Positions 34,874-44,303 of a DNA stretch of 64,000 bases are shown piece by piece. The position numbers were made by a program, and so were the translations under genes. Source of the DNA: Methylobacteriaceae bacterium. Its GTDB lineage: Bacteria > Pseudomonadota > Alphaproteobacteria > Rhizobiales > Beijerinckiaceae. The stretch lies in contig JACKJC010000004.1 in the NCBI GenBank assembly GCA_020638195.1, positions 124,001 through 188,000 of the forward strand, given 5' to 3'. The notes under the pieces were generated by a model. It was not told the origin of the DNA. It saw nothing but the letters and a program-made list of their open reading frames with translations, and did no database searches. Numbering within the stretch: position 1 is the first letter of the stretch; every line of letters begins with the position of its first letter.

Positions 34874-35869
34874 GCGCGTCGCCAGCGCGCCAAGCCCGAA
34901 CAGCAGCGCGCTGCCGGCGACTACGACCCCGGCGCGCGCCAGCTGGCCGGACACGAGCGCCGCGCTGTTGGCGGATTCCGCGCTGAAGCGGCCGCGGGTG
35001 CGGTGGAGGTCCGTGACAGGCGCATCCAGATTGTCGCGGCGATTGGGCGCGATGCGCCGCCGCGTCTGCTGGCCGGAGATGGCGTTCCGCGCGAGATAAT
35101 AATCGAGAAACTTCGGAGCGACGGCATTGGCCAGGATCGACAAGGCAGTCGCGCCGCCAAGCCAATACTCGCGCGAAGTTCCCGCAGCAGCGCGAAACAC
35201 GGCGTCGGCGACGACCTCGGGCTCGATCGGCGTGCCCATCGGCCGCGGCGCGTGTTCGACGTGCGCGCGCGCCCAATCGAATTGCGGCGTGTTGACCGCC
35301 GGTAAGTCGACGGCCGTAAGCCGAATATTCGAATTCTCCGCGATCAGTTCAGTGCGCAGCGAATCCGTGAAGCCGCGGATCGCGTGCTTGGCGCCGCAAT
35401 AGGCGGCCTGCAGGGGAATGCCGCGATAGGCGAGCGCGGAGCCGATCTGCACGATGCAGCCGCTGTCGCGCGACCGCATCGAGCGCAGCGCTGCCATCGT
35501 ACCGTAGACGAAACCGAGATAGGTGACTTCGGTTACGCGACGGTATTCCTGCGGCGTAATGTCTACGACGCGGGAGAATACAGTCTCCATCGCGTCGTTG
35601 ATCCAGATGTCGATAGCGCCCAATCGTTGTTCGAGGCGTCCGGCAGCTGCGAGCAGCGCGTCTGCATCCGAAACATCGACGGCTTCAAATTCCGCCTGCA
35701 CGCCGAGCACTTCGATCTCGCCGCGCACGTCGCCCAGCGCAGATTCGTCGCGCGCGATAAGGCCGATGCGGTCGCCCGCGCGCGCGAAACGATGGGCGAT
35801 AGCGCGCCCGATGCCGGCGCTCGCGCCTGTTACGATCACGACGCGTCCGTTTTGGCTTGAGGGTTTCAT
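34856..35869 (-). CDS. SDR-family oxidoreductase with C-terminal hydrophobic tail
   Basis: A 337-residue short-chain dehydrogenase. The nucleotide motif TGASAGIG is at 15-22, the active-site Ser in IVQIGSALAY, and the YxxxK motif in YCGAKHA. NDAMETVFS replaces the usual NNAG. Beyond the catalytic domain is about 80 residues of linker and a hydrophobic helix (AGVVVAGSALLFGLGALA) ending in RSRRRG, so the protein may be membrane-tethered. The start overlaps the stop of the GH15 gene by 4 bases, so the two are co-translated. The substrate is unknown. Confidence 0.87.
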   Translation of the reverse strand: MKPSSQNGRVVIVTGASAGIGRAIAHRFARAGDRIGLIARDESALGDVRGEIEVLGVQAEFEAVDVSDADALLAAAGRLEQRLGAIDIWINDAMETVFSRVVDITPQEYRRVTEVTYLGFVYGTMAALRSMRSRDSGCIVQIGSALAYRGIPLQAAYCGAKHAIRGFTDSLRTELIAENSNIRLTAVDLPAVNTPQFDWARAHVEHAPRPMGTPIEPEVVADAVFRAAAGTSREYWLGGATALSILANAVAPKFLDYYLARNAISGQQTRRRIAPNRRDNLDAPVTDLHRTRGRFSAESANSAALVSGQLARAGVVVAGSALLFGLGALATRSRRRG

Positions 35870-37680
35870 GCTCGGCCTCCTTTCGAGCGTCGGCGATGGA
35901 CCGGACCATCAGAGGTCCAGAGATTGAGAGCGGAATTGACGAGCGCGAGATGCGACAGCGCCTGCGGAAAGTTCCCCATGAGCCTTCGCTCGCCGGGGTC
36001 GTATTCCTCCGAGAGCAGGCCGACGTCGTTGCGGATCGACATCAGTTTCTCGAACATCCGTTCGGCTTCGTCGCGGCGCCCCAGCAGCAGCAGCGCATCG
36101 ACGTACCAGAAGCAGCAGGCGAGGAAGGACGAGTCCGCCTGGCCGAAATCGTCGCGGGTCTGGCGATAAATGAAACCTTCGCGCGAGAGTTTCCTGCCGA
36201 TCGCATCGACCGTTCCGCGAATGCGGGGGTCGTCGGCGGGCAGGAACCCGATCTGCGGAAGCAACAACAGGCTGGCGTCGAGCGCGTCGCCTTCGAAATC
36301 CCGGACGAAGCTGCCAAGCTCTGGACGGAAACCGCGCCGGCAGGTTTCCTCGTGCACTTCAGCGCGGATCCGCTTCCATTTGTCGAGGTGATCGACACGG
36401 CCCCGCTGCTCGGCAGCATGGATTGTCCTGTCCAGTGCGAGCCAGATCATGGCGCGCGACAGGGTAAAATGTTTCGGGCTGCCGCGCGATTCCCATATGC
36501 CGTTGCCAGGTTCGCGCCAGACCTGTTCGAGCCGCTCCGCCAGGCGTATTTGCAGGCCCCAGACGGCGTCGTCCGATCCCAGCCCATGTTCGCGCGACTG
36601 ATGCAGCGCGTCGGCGATTTCGCCGAACACGTCGAATTGTGTCTGGCGCGCGGCCTTGTTGCCGAAACGAACGGGCTGGACGCCGTTGAAGCCGCCGAGC
36701 CAAGGCGCATCCCATTCCGACAACCGCGTGTCGCCGTCCAGGCCGTAGACGGGCTGAAGATTTTCGGCGTCGCCGGCAATCGCGAGCAGCAGCCAGTTGC
36801 GCCACGCCACCGCTTCGTCGACGTAGCCCGCGTGCAGCAGCGCAAGCAATGTGAAGGTGGCGTCGCGCAGCCAGCAGAAACGATAGTCCCAGACGCCAGC
36901 GCCGCCGCGCTGCTCGGCAATCGAACTGGTCGGAGCGGCGGCGATGGCGCCGCTCGGCCTGTAGATCAGCGCCTTCATTGTGATCAGGGAGCGCATCACC
37001 GCATCGCGCCACGGCCCCTCATATTTGCAGCGCGCGCACCATCGGCGCCAGTATTGCTCGGTCTGTTCGAGCGCTTCGAATGGATCGATGCGTGGCGGGG
37101 GCGTTTCGAAGGCGGAGAAATAGGTCATGACGAAAGCGCGCCTTTCGCCCGATGCGAGCGTGACGACCGTGTCGCAGCCTCCGTCCGAATTGCGCTTGAT
37201 CGGTTCGTCGCCGACCAGCCTGACGCCATGCTGTGCGGCGAGCGCCTCGAACCCGTCCGGGTTGTCGCGAAAGATCGGGCTCAGGCGCCCGTAATCGAAG
37301 CGCAGGCGCAGCGCGTTGCACATTTCGGTCGATCCCGAAACGCCTTCCAAAATCCGCACGACGTTGGAGGACCCGTTGCGGATCGGCATGAAATCCGTCA
37401 CCAGCGCGCTTCCCTCCGAGGTCTCGATCAGCGTTTCGAGGATGAGCGTATCCGGCCTGTAACGCCGCTTCGATCGTGCTGATCGGTCCGTCGCGGAAAT
37501 GCGCCATGTGCCGTTGTGGTCATTTCCCAGCAGGGCCGCCAGGCAGGCCGGCGACGAGAAATTCGGCCAGCAGAGCCATTCGATCGCCCCGTTCCTGCCG
37601 ATCAGCGCTGCGGTCTCGCAATCTCCTATGAGGGCATAGTCGTCGATGCGCTTCAACGGACGTCTCGCATGACAGGGCAC
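35866..37680 (-). CDS. Glycoside hydrolase family 15 protein (glucoamylase/trehalase-like)
   Basis: A 604-residue GH15 protein. The N-terminal beta-sandwich has DDYALIGDCETAALIGRNGAIEWLCWPNF. The (alpha/alpha)6 barrel has GVWDYRFCWLRDATFTL with the catalytic-region acid, and the late SEEYDPGERRLMGNFPQALSH carries the second acid. This N-terminal wording is typical of bacterial GH15 enzymes acting on trehalose or alpha-glucans. There is no signal peptide, so action is cytosolic. The start is GTG 37680; the family-like part begins about ten codons later at RIDDYAL. It heads an operon with the SDR gene. Confidence 0.9.
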   Translation of the reverse strand: MPCHARRPLKRIDDYALIGDCETAALIGRNGAIEWLCWPNFSSPACLAALLGNDHNGTWRISATDRSARSKRRYRPDTLILETLIETSEGSALVTDFMPIRNGSSNVVRILEGVSGSTEMCNALRLRFDYGRLSPIFRDNPDGFEALAAQHGVRLVGDEPIKRNSDGGCDTVVTLASGERRAFVMTYFSAFETPPPRIDPFEALEQTEQYWRRWCARCKYEGPWRDAVMRSLITMKALIYRPSGAIAAAPTSSIAEQRGGAGVWDYRFCWLRDATFTLLALLHAGYVDEAVAWRNWLLLAIAGDAENLQPVYGLDGDTRLSEWDAPWLGGFNGVQPVRFGNKAARQTQFDVFGEIADALHQSREHGLGSDDAVWGLQIRLAERLEQVWREPGNGIWESRGSPKHFTLSRAMIWLALDRTIHAAEQRGRVDHLDKWKRIRAEVHEETCRRGFRPELGSFVRDFEGDALDASLLLLPQIGFLPADDPRIRGTVDAIGRKLSREGFIYRQTRDDFGQADSSFLACCFWYVDALLLLGRRDEAERMFEKLMSIRNDVGLLSEEYDPGERRLMGNFPQALSHLALVNSALNLWTSDGPVHRRRSKGGRA

Positions 37681-37831
37681 ATCACCAGCCTGACGCTGCC
37701 GGGAAGGCGAGCGTGCTCAGGAGAGCGATATGTGGATCGCGCGAGTCCAGACGCGTGTGCTGGACTGATCCGCCCCCATTGAATTGGTCCACCTTGAAGT
37801 ATGTCTTCGGACAGGAAGAAGGAGGATCAGA

Positions 37832-38110
37832 ATGCCGAGAAAGCGCCATAAGCCGGAGGAAATCGTCGCCAAGCTGCGTCAGGTGGACGTGCTGGTTTCG
37901 CAGGGCCAGGCGGTCGCCGACGCGGTTCGCTCGATAGGCGTGACGGAGGTTACGTATTATCGCTGGCGCCAGGAGTTCGGCGGCCTGAAGAGCGACCAGG
38001 TCAAGCGGTTGAAGGACCTCGAGGCGGAGAACGCCCGGCTTCGGCGGGCCGTGTCGGACCTGACGCTGGACAAGATGATCCTTACGGAGGCGGCAAAGGG
38101 AAACTACTGA
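37832..38110 (+). CDS. IS3-family transposase OrfA
   Basis: A 92-residue DNA-binding protein: MPRKRHKPEEIVAKLRQVD, then a helix-turn-helix (AVADAVRSIGVTEVTYYRWR) and a leucine-zipper-like helix (LKDLEAENARLRRAVSDL). ATG 37832 follows AGGAGGATCAG. It ends in EAAKGNY with orfB overlapping in the -1 frame, so the full transposase is made by frameshifting near AAAGGGAAAC (38095-38104). The wording fits the IS407-like group. Confidence 0.9.
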   Translation: MPRKRHKPEEIVAKLRQVDVLVSQGQAVADAVRSIGVTEVTYYRWRQEFGGLKSDQVKRLKDLEAENARLRRAVSDLTLDKMILTEAAKGNY

Positions 38111-39012
38111 GCCCCGCGCGCCGCCGTGCCTGCATCGATCACGTCAGCGCGGAACTGAAGCTGTCCGAGCGCCGGGTTTGCCGCGTGCTCGGACAGCATC
38201 GCTCGACACAGAGGCGGACTCCGACGGGGCGAGACGACGAGGAGCGATTGACCGCCGACATCGTCGAACTCGCCCGTCAGTATGGCCGCTACGGCTACCG
38301 GAAGATCGCGGCGCTGCTTCGATCGACGGCAGGCTGGGTCGTCAACGACAAGCGGGTCGAACGCATCTGGCGTCGCGAGGGGCTGAAGGTTCCAGCCAAA
38401 CAACCGAAGCGCGGCCGGCTCTGGCTCAACGATGGATCCTGCATCCGTCTGCGAGCCGAGCGGGCGAACCACGTCTGGTCTTACGACTTCGTCGAGGACC
38501 GCACGCACGACGGCAGGAAATATCGCATGCTGAACATTGTCGACGAGTTCACGCACGAATGCCTGGCTATCCGCATCGCTCGGAAGCTCAAGTCGACGGA
38601 CGTCATCGACGTCTTGTCGGACTTGTTCATCCTGCGTGGCGTCCCCGAGCATGTCCGCTCCGATAACGGTCCCGAGTTCGTGGCCAAGGCGGTGCAGGAA
38701 TGGATCGCGGCGGTCGGCGCGAAGACGGCCTACATCGCGCCGGGCAGTCCGTGGGAGAACGGCTTCATCGAGAGCTTCAACGCGCGCCTTCGCGATGAAC
38801 TGCTCGACGGTGAAATCTTCTACACGCTCAAGGAAGCCAGGATCGTGATCGAGAGCTGGCGCCGCCACTACAACACCGTGCGACCGCATGAATCGCTGGG
38901 TTACAAGCCGCCGGCGCCCGAGGTCTTCTTGCCGGCGATCGCCGCGCGGGCGGCGCCGAAACCCCGACCAGCCGCGCCGCCCGCGCTGGTCCAGAGGCCG
39001 TCAATGAACTAA
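38095..39012 (+). CDS. IS3-family transposase OrfB (DDE integrase part)
   Basis: The -1 frame relative to orfA continues as KGKLLSPARRRACIDH. It then has an HTH_21 region (ELARQYGRYGYRKIAALL) and an rve integrase core with the DDE triad: Asp in WSYDFVED, Asp in VRSDNGPEF, and Glu in SPWENGFIESFNARLRDEL. The frame has no internal stop, so the element may still be active. An internal GTG at 38185 could start a shorter protein. Confidence 0.88.
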   Translation, partial: KGKLLSPARRRACIDHVSAELKLSERRVCRVLGQHRSTQRRTPTGRDDEERLTADIVELARQYGRYGYRKIAALLRSTAGWVVNDKRVERIWRREGLKVPAKQPKRGRLWLNDGSCIRLRAERANHVWSYDFVEDRTHDGRKYRMLNIVDEFTHECLAIRIARKLKSTDVIDVLSDLFILRGVPEHVRSDNGPEFVAKAVQEWIAAVGAKTAYIAPGSPWENGFIESFNARLRDELLDGEIFYTLKEARIVIESWRRHYNTVRPHESLGYKPPAPEVFLPAIAARAAPKPRPAAPPALVQRPSMN

Positions 39013-39051
39013 CATTGAAATCGGACCACTCAGTGGGGGCCGATCAGCACC

Positions 39052-39841
39052 ACAGTGCATTGCCGATTCCCGTCACCGTCGTGTCCACGCCGGCCGATAA
39101 CAACGATCGCACCAGCATTCCCGCCTCGTGCTCGGAGATTTCGCCCGCATCTGCGGCTTCGTAGATGATCGCGCCTATTCCGTCCGTCGTCAGCTGCTCG
39201 CGCGAGCAGCGCTCGAGAATCCAGGGGCATGACATCCTTGTTTCTCGCCATCGAACGGGTTCTGAGATCGTTGTCCGGGCCGATGGCGTTGAACACGATG
39301 GCGCCAAAGTCGATCAGAACCTTCGGGTCAGGATACTTGATGCCGACCGCTTCGGGAAAAACCTTTGTCGGGAAAGCCTCGGCGATTTCGACGACTGCTT
39401 CGATATCGCCCTTGGTCATGACAGCGTCGATCAGCCGTTCGGCATCGGACTTGAATGCCCACGCAGATCGCGCACGACCTTGGGGGAGAGCGCGCGCATG
39501 ATCACCCTGCGGGTCTTTGTGTGATATGGCGGATCGACCCCCAGAATGACAGAAGCCGGCCGCCATGGCTCCTCGAGCCCAAAGTCTGACAGACCCACGC
39601 CGCGCGACGAGACGAAGCGCTCATGATCGGAGAACACCTCTTTCGTCACGGTATAGCCGCCGCAGGCGAGAATCCCGTATTTCGAAATGAATGCGAACGG
39701 CCCCGCGGCCCGCAGCGCTTTGAAGTAGAGCCGTTCCGTCAGGTTGGAAAAGTCGTAAGGGTCCACATCCAGGTGCGGTACGCCTTCGGGAGCCTTGATG
39801 GCCTTGTGTCCCTGAAACAATTCAACGGAATGCATCGTCAA
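39052..39841 (-). pseudogene. CYP199A-like cytochrome P450, truncated by the IS element
   Basis: The first about 260 residues of a P450 can be read in three frames. Frame one (39841 to about 39457) has GVPHLDVDPYDF, SSRGVGLSDFGLEEPWRP and DPPYHTKTRRVIMRALSP. Frame two (to about 39226) has DAERLIDAV, EAFPTKVFPEAVG and FNAIGPDNDLR. Frame three has the I-helix LVRSLLSAGVDTTVTGI, ending at the IS edge. These blocks match CYP199A enzymes (para-substituted benzoate monooxygenases, e.g. 4-methoxybenzoate O-demethylase) as I remember them. The heme-cysteine third is absent. Two frameshifts and the truncation make it inactive. Confidence 0.85.
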
Positions 39842-39951
39842 ACCTCCTCCCCCAAGACGGCCGCAGTCAGTGCCCCCTGTTTTCGCCGGCGCTCTCGTTC
39901 ATCGCAATCTCCCAGCTAAACCGGCGCGGCGTGAAGCCGCGCCGGGATAGG

Positions 39952-41166
39952 TCACTTCCTGACGAGTGGGCAATTGCCCTCGGCCATCGGCCGGAATGCC
40001 TGCTCTCCGGGAATCGAGGCCACGACCTTCATCAGGTCCCACTTGCCGCCAGTCGATTCCGCCGGTTTCTTAGCTTCGACCAGATAAAGAGGATGGATCT
40101 TGCGGCCGTCGGCGCGAATGTATCCCTTGCCGAATAGCTTGTCGTCGGTCGGCATGGCTTTCATCGCATCGACAACGGCTTTGCCGTCGGCTGCGCTGCC
40201 AACCTTGTCCACGGCCTTAAGGTAGTGAAGCACCGAGGCATAGACGCCAGCCTGCATGTCGTTGGGGTAATTGCCCTGAGGATGCAGCGCGGCGAACCGC
40301 TTCGCGAAGGCGCGAGTATCATCGGTCATGTCCCAGTAGAAGGGGATCATCATCAGCGATCCCTGCGCCGCCTGCAGCCCGAAACCGGGAAGACCGTTCA
40401 TTCCGAGGATGAGCCCCACCAGCGAATGATCCTTGGTGAGATTGAACTCGGCCGCCTGCTTGATCAGGTTGGTCGTATCGTCGCCTGCGTTGGCGATGCC
40501 GATCACCTTCGCGCCGGACGACTGAGCCTGCAGCAGAAAGGACGAGTAGTCGGCCGTACCGAGAGGGTGACGGACGACGCCGAGCACTTCGCCGCCGTTC
40601 TCCTTGACGGCCGCGGCGGCCTGCCGCTCCAGATCATGACCGAAAGCATAATCGGCGGTGATGAAGAACCATTTTTTCGCGCCGCGGTCGACCAGCGCCT
40701 TTCCCAGGCCGCGCCCGTAGGCGTAGGTGTCGTAGGTCCACTGAACCGTATTCGGCGTACATTTTTCGCCGGTCAGCAGAGCGGTGCCCGCGCCTGATGC
40801 AATGAAGGCCTTGTTCTTCTGTGCGCTCATGCCGGCGACCGCTAGCGCGATCGCTGAATTCGGCAAATCAAAGATCGCATCCACGTTCTCGGCTTCGTAC
40901 CAGCGGCGGGCGATGTTTACGCCGACGTCCGTCTTGTTCTGATGGTCAGCGGAGACAACTTCGACGGGCTTTCCGCCTGCCTTGCCGCCGTAATCCTCTA
41001 CGGCCATTCTTGCGGCGACGACCGAGCCCACTCCCTGGTAGATAGAGAAGACGCCAGACTGGTCATTGAGCACACCAATTTTGACGCTTTGCTGAGCGAG
41101 AGCTGGCGTCCCCGCTACGGTCGCCAAAAGCGTTGCGGCAACAACGTTCCTGAAACGTGATAACAT
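39952..41166 (-). CDS. ABC transporter periplasmic substrate-binding protein
   Basis: A 404-residue Peripla_BP_6 (LivJ-like) protein with a Sec signal (MLSRFRNVVAATLLATVAG, cut after ALAQ). The mature part starts SVKIGVLNDQSGVFSIYQG and has the DYAFGHDLERQAAAAVKENG hinge region. Homologues of this wording are common beside aromatic-acid genes in Bradyrhizobium-like genomes. No permease genes are adjacent. Its promoter region holds the palindrome shared with the TetR gene, so it is probably part of that regulon, and the CYP199A remnant downstream suggests a benzoate-type ligand. The start at 41166 is chosen because it gives the signal peptide. Confidence 0.88.
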   Translation of the reverse strand: MLSRFRNVVAATLLATVAGTPALAQQSVKIGVLNDQSGVFSIYQGVGSVVAARMAVEDYGGKAGGKPVEVVSADHQNKTDVGVNIARRWYEAENVDAIFDLPNSAIALAVAGMSAQKNKAFIASGAGTALLTGEKCTPNTVQWTYDTYAYGRGLGKALVDRGAKKWFFITADYAFGHDLERQAAAAVKENGGEVLGVVRHPLGTADYSSFLLQAQSSGAKVIGIANAGDDTTNLIKQAAEFNLTKDHSLVGLILGMNGLPGFGLQAAQGSLMMIPFYWDMTDDTRAFAKRFAALHPQGNYPNDMQAGVYASVLHYLKAVDKVGSAADGKAVVDAMKAMPTDDKLFGKGYIRADGRKIHPLYLVEAKKPAESTGGKWDLMKVVASIPGEQAFRPMAEGNCPLVRK

Positions 41167-41347
41167 CTCTGTTTTCTCCCCAACTGGAGCTGCCAGGCTC
41201 CTAATTGATTGCGCTTTGCTTTTCTTACCTGCGCGCAGCAATTTCTTTGCTTGCGTTTTCAAGGCGTTTGGCCGCAACCGGCTGTCACCATGCTCCGCTT
41301 GGACGGCGGCAGCTGCCTGTTGGTCAAGGGTTGCCTCCAGATCTTAC

Positions 41348-41367
41348 ATTCTATACGCCTATAGAAT
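41348..41367. promoter_or_regulatory. TetR-type operator upstream of the binding-protein gene
   Basis: ATTCTATA-N4-TATAGAAT is a perfect 20-bp palindrome, 181 bp before the binding-protein start. An almost identical copy lies in the TetR/MetE-like divergent region at 44304-44323. A/T content is far above the surroundings. Confidence 0.7.
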
Positions 41368-41776
41368 AGCGATATTCGGATGGTGTCAATGTCGCAGAGA
41401 AAGTTTGCTCCGACAGTCAGGTTGATCGCGGGGGCCGCTAAAGTGCGGAGAGCTCCGAAGCGCTCGCTGGAAATTGGCGACGCAGCGGGTGAACGTGTTC
41501 GCGTCCAACGAATTTTGCGGGGCGACAACGCATGACATTACCGACGCGCCAGGTGATCGCTACCAGGCTTAGGCACCAAGCCGGCCGCCTGCCTGAGCAG
41601 CTGATTACATCTAAGTTCGCCGGCGTCCAGGACAGTGCGCAGTCTATTCGAAAATCGCCGCGCGGCGTCCTTTGTGCGATAGTCGGAGACGTTGCCGCTA
41701 CCAGATTGACCGAAATTGATGCGTTCAGATTGGGGCTTCAGTTTCCATAAGAAAGCACGGTAATGGGGAGGGGCGC
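41368..41776. other. Intergenic stretch before the feruloyl-CoA-synthase-like gene
   Basis: These 409 bp contain short open frames on both strands (for example 41532-41750 on plus) without ribosome sites, recognisable domains or codon bias like the neighbours. I see no convincing gene here. The stretch presumably carries the promoter of the ligase gene. Confidence 0.4.
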
Positions 41777-43585
41777 TTGATTTCAACCAGGTCTGAATCC
41801 GGCACGCTGCGTTTTGTCGATGCGAAAATCCATGCGACTCAACGCGCAGGCGGCGTAACCATTCTCGAGAATGCTCTCTCGTTCGAGCAGCCCGACCAGC
41901 GGCTGTATGATTATCTCGCTCATTGGGCGGACAACGCTCCGGATCGCCTTTTCATCGCCGAGCGAGTGGCGCCTGACGACCCCTTTCAGGGGCTGACATA
42001 TCGCGAAACGTACGAACGCGTGCGATTGGTCGCGGCAAACCTGATTGTCAGAGGACTGGGGCCCGACAAGCCTGTTGCGATCCTCTCCGGCAATTCCATC
42101 GATCACCAGATCCTTTGTCTTGCCGCCATGATGGCTGGCGCGCCTTGCGCGCCGATCTCGCCGGCCTATTCGACCCTTAGTACCGATTTCGGCAAGCTGC
42201 GCCATATCCTCGGCTTGGTCGATCCAGGGCTGGTGTACGCGGCCGATGGGGCGGCCTTTGCGCGCGCGCTTTCCATCGACGAGATGGCCGGCCGTCAACT
42301 GATATGCAGCGTGAAAGCGGACGAGGCGCCAAACGCGGAACTATTCGACGCGCTGTTGGCGCCGGTTGATGTCGATATCGTCAATGCGCGCGACGCCTCG
42401 AACAATCTCGACACCGTGGCGAAACTCTTGTTCACGTCCGGGTCGACGGGCGTTCCGAAGGGCGTGATGACGACCCATCGCATGATGGTCGCCGCACAGG
42501 AACAGATAAGGATACTGTGGCCGTTCTTCGAGGATGAGCCTCCGGTGATTCTCGACTGGCTTCCCTGGAGCCATGTTTTTGGCGGTTCCTTCTCGATCGG
42601 TACAGCGCTGCGGTACGGCGGAACGTTCTTTATCGACGATGGCAAGCCGTTGCCCGGTGAATTCTCCAAGACGTGCCGCAATCTTCGCGAGATTGCGCCC
42701 ACGTTCTACTGGAGCGTACCGAAGGCTTACGAATTCCTCGCCGCGCAGTTGCGGTCGGATGATGCGCTGCGCGCGTCATTTTTCTCCCGGCTGAAGTTCA
42801 TGTTCTATGCTGGCGCCAGTCTGCCCGCTCCTCTCTGGGCAGAGCTCGAAGCAATCTCACAACTTCAAACAGGCGACATCGTCCCCATGCTGACAAGCTG
42901 GGGACTGACCGAAACCGCGCCGAGCATAACGATCGTCAACAGGGCAGGCGCCGGCGTTGGAAATGTCGGTGTCCCGATGCCGGGGCTGCAGCTGAAACTC
43001 GTCCCCAATCGAGGTAAGCTGGAGGCGCGCGTGCGCGGCCCCAATGTCATGCCCGGCTACTGGCGTATGCAGGAGGCGACGGAAGCCGCCTTCGACTCGG
43101 AAGGGTTCTTCAGAACCGAGGATGCATTGCAGTTCTTGGCCGCCAATGCTCCAGATCGCGGGTTGCGGTTCGACGGTCGCGTCACGGAGGACTTCAAGCT
43201 ATTGACGGGTACTTGGGTGAATGTCGCGGAAGTTCGTTCAGCCGCCCTCACTGCGCTGGCAGGGCTAGCCTCGAACGCAGTAGTGACGGCGCCCGACCGA
43301 AGCGAACTCGGCCTTCTTGTGGTTGCGCCACCTAATCGAGACCCGGACGACCCCACATATGCGAAACAAGTCGCTGAAGCTTTGTCGATCATGAACCAAA
43401 CGATGACTGGCGCCTCTCAGCGGATAATGCGTGCATTGGTCCTTCGCGTTCCGCCATCGCTCGACACGGGCGAGATGACGGACAAGGGTTCGCTCAATTC
43501 CCGACTGATCCTGGAGCGGCGGAGGCTGGATGTCGAGCGGCTATACGAGGGAACAGACGCCGATATAATTCTTGTTGGAAACTAG
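41777..43585 (+). CDS. fcs: Feruloyl-CoA synthase-like AMP-forming ligase
   Basis: A 602-residue ANL-family ligase. The P-loop is LLFTSGSTGVPKG (about 216-228). LDWLPWSHVFGGSF, the TSWGLTETAPS motif and the absence of the usual PTGK ending (here DKGSLNSRLILERR) are features of feruloyl-CoA synthases, which activate hydroxycinnamates. The start is TTG 41777 behind GGGGAGGGG; no ATG lies near the N-terminus. Its surroundings (TetR regulon, CYP199A remnant, binding protein) support an aromatic acid substrate. Its enoyl-CoA hydratase/aldolase partner is not in the window. Confidence 0.8.
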   Translation: MISTRSESGTLRFVDAKIHATQRAGGVTILENALSFEQPDQRLYDYLAHWADNAPDRLFIAERVAPDDPFQGLTYRETYERVRLVAANLIVRGLGPDKPVAILSGNSIDHQILCLAAMMAGAPCAPISPAYSTLSTDFGKLRHILGLVDPGLVYAADGAAFARALSIDEMAGRQLICSVKADEAPNAELFDALLAPVDVDIVNARDASNNLDTVAKLLFTSGSTGVPKGVMTTHRMMVAAQEQIRILWPFFEDEPPVILDWLPWSHVFGGSFSIGTALRYGGTFFIDDGKPLPGEFSKTCRNLREIAPTFYWSVPKAYEFLAAQLRSDDALRASFFSRLKFMFYAGASLPAPLWAELEAISQLQTGDIVPMLTSWGLTETAPSITIVNRAGAGVGNVGVPMPGLQLKLVPNRGKLEARVRGPNVMPGYWRMQEATEAAFDSEGFFRTEDALQFLAANAPDRGLRFDGRVTEDFKLLTGTWVNVAEVRSAALTALAGLASNAVVTAPDRSELGLLVVAPPNRDPDDPTYAKQVAEALSIMNQTMTGASQRIMRALVLRVPPSLDTGEMTDKGSLNSRLILERRRLDVERLYEGTDADIILVGN

Positions 43586-43634
43586 TCGGGACGTCGTCGG
43601 GCGAAGCAATGCTGCAGCCAAAAGTGCGTAGCTG

Positions 43635-44282
43635 CTACAGGCGATCCTTCGCTTCTAGACACCCTATCGCTAGATCCGATATTTGTTCCACGATCGAACT
43701 CAAGTCGCGACCCTCCTTTCCGATCCAGGCCGGCACGCCATTCAGCATTCCGAGGATACCGAGGGTGGCCACTCGCGCATCCAAGCCGGCGCGGAATTCA
43801 CCGGTCGCGATTCCGCCGGAGATCGCGCGCTCAAACAGCCGTTCCAGACCGCGAGACCACCGTCCGATCTTCCGCCTGCTTGCACCGGGCAGAAATTGAC
43901 GTTGATGAAGGAACGCCTTGATATAGTCCGGCTTGGTGGCGAGGGGCGCCAGATGGCTGGCCACCAGCGCGGCGACCTTGCTCCTCGCGTCGCCATCGCC
44001 GCTCATGACTTCTTTCGCTTGCTCGTAAAAGCCTTCCGCTCCCATGAGGCAGACGGCCTCGAGCGCCTCTTCCTTCGACGAGAAATAATAGTAGAGGCTC
44101 GCTTGCCTGATCCCGAGAACGTCCGCAATGTCTTGGGTCGTAGCGCCGTGGAAGCCTTTGGAAGCGAACACGTGCGCCGCCGCATCGAGAATTTCCGCCC
44201 GACGTCGACGCGTTCGCGGTCCGCCTTCCGCAACGAACTCCCCCCGATTTTTCCGGGGCCGATCATCCTTTTCGCGTGACAC
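43635..44282 (-). CDS. TetR-family transcriptional repressor
   Basis: A 215-residue TetR protein. The N-terminal helix-turn-helix reads ILDAAAHVFASKGFHGATT, then QDIADVLGIRQASLYYYFSSKEE (about residues 31-73). The C-terminal ligand domain is helical (KAFLHQRQFLPGASRRKIGRW and others). The start is taken as GTG 44282. It diverges from the MetE-like gene with a 61-bp gap that contains the palindrome at 44304-44323. Autoregulation and control of the MetE-like operon and of the binding-protein gene through the same site follow naturally. An acyl- or aroyl-CoA effector is plausible. Confidence 0.9.
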   Translation of the reverse strand: MSREKDDRPRKNRGEFVAEGGPRTRRRRAEILDAAAHVFASKGFHGATTQDIADVLGIRQASLYYYFSSKEEALEAVCLMGAEGFYEQAKEVMSGDGDARSKVAALVASHLAPLATKPDYIKAFLHQRQFLPGASRRKIGRWSRGLERLFERAISGGIATGEFRAGLDARVATLGILGMLNGVPAWIGKEGRDLSSIVEQISDLAIGCLEAKDRL

Positions 44283-44303
44283 CGAAAATTTTCTCCGATA
44301 CCA

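Larger units (their letters stand above)
37765..39047 (+). mobile_element. IS3-family insertion sequence
   Basis: The element is bounded by imperfect inverted repeats: CTGATCCGCCCCCATTGAAT at 37765 on the left and the inverted CTGATCGGCCCCCACTGAGT ending at 39047. It encodes overlapping orfA and orfB. No direct target duplication is visible at its borders. On its right it abuts a P450 pseudogene cut off after the I-helix, so deletion or recombination accompanied or followed insertion. Confidence 0.88.

Noticed and set aside
37757..39055. Search for a target-site duplication around the IS3 element
   Set aside because: The 3-4 bases on either side (GGA or GAC on the left, CAC or GCA on the right) do not match, so none is reported.
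41532..41750. 72-codon open frame upstream of the feruloyl-CoA-synthase-like gene
   Set aside because: It has no ribosome site and no recognisable domain, and an open frame of similar size runs on the opposite strand.
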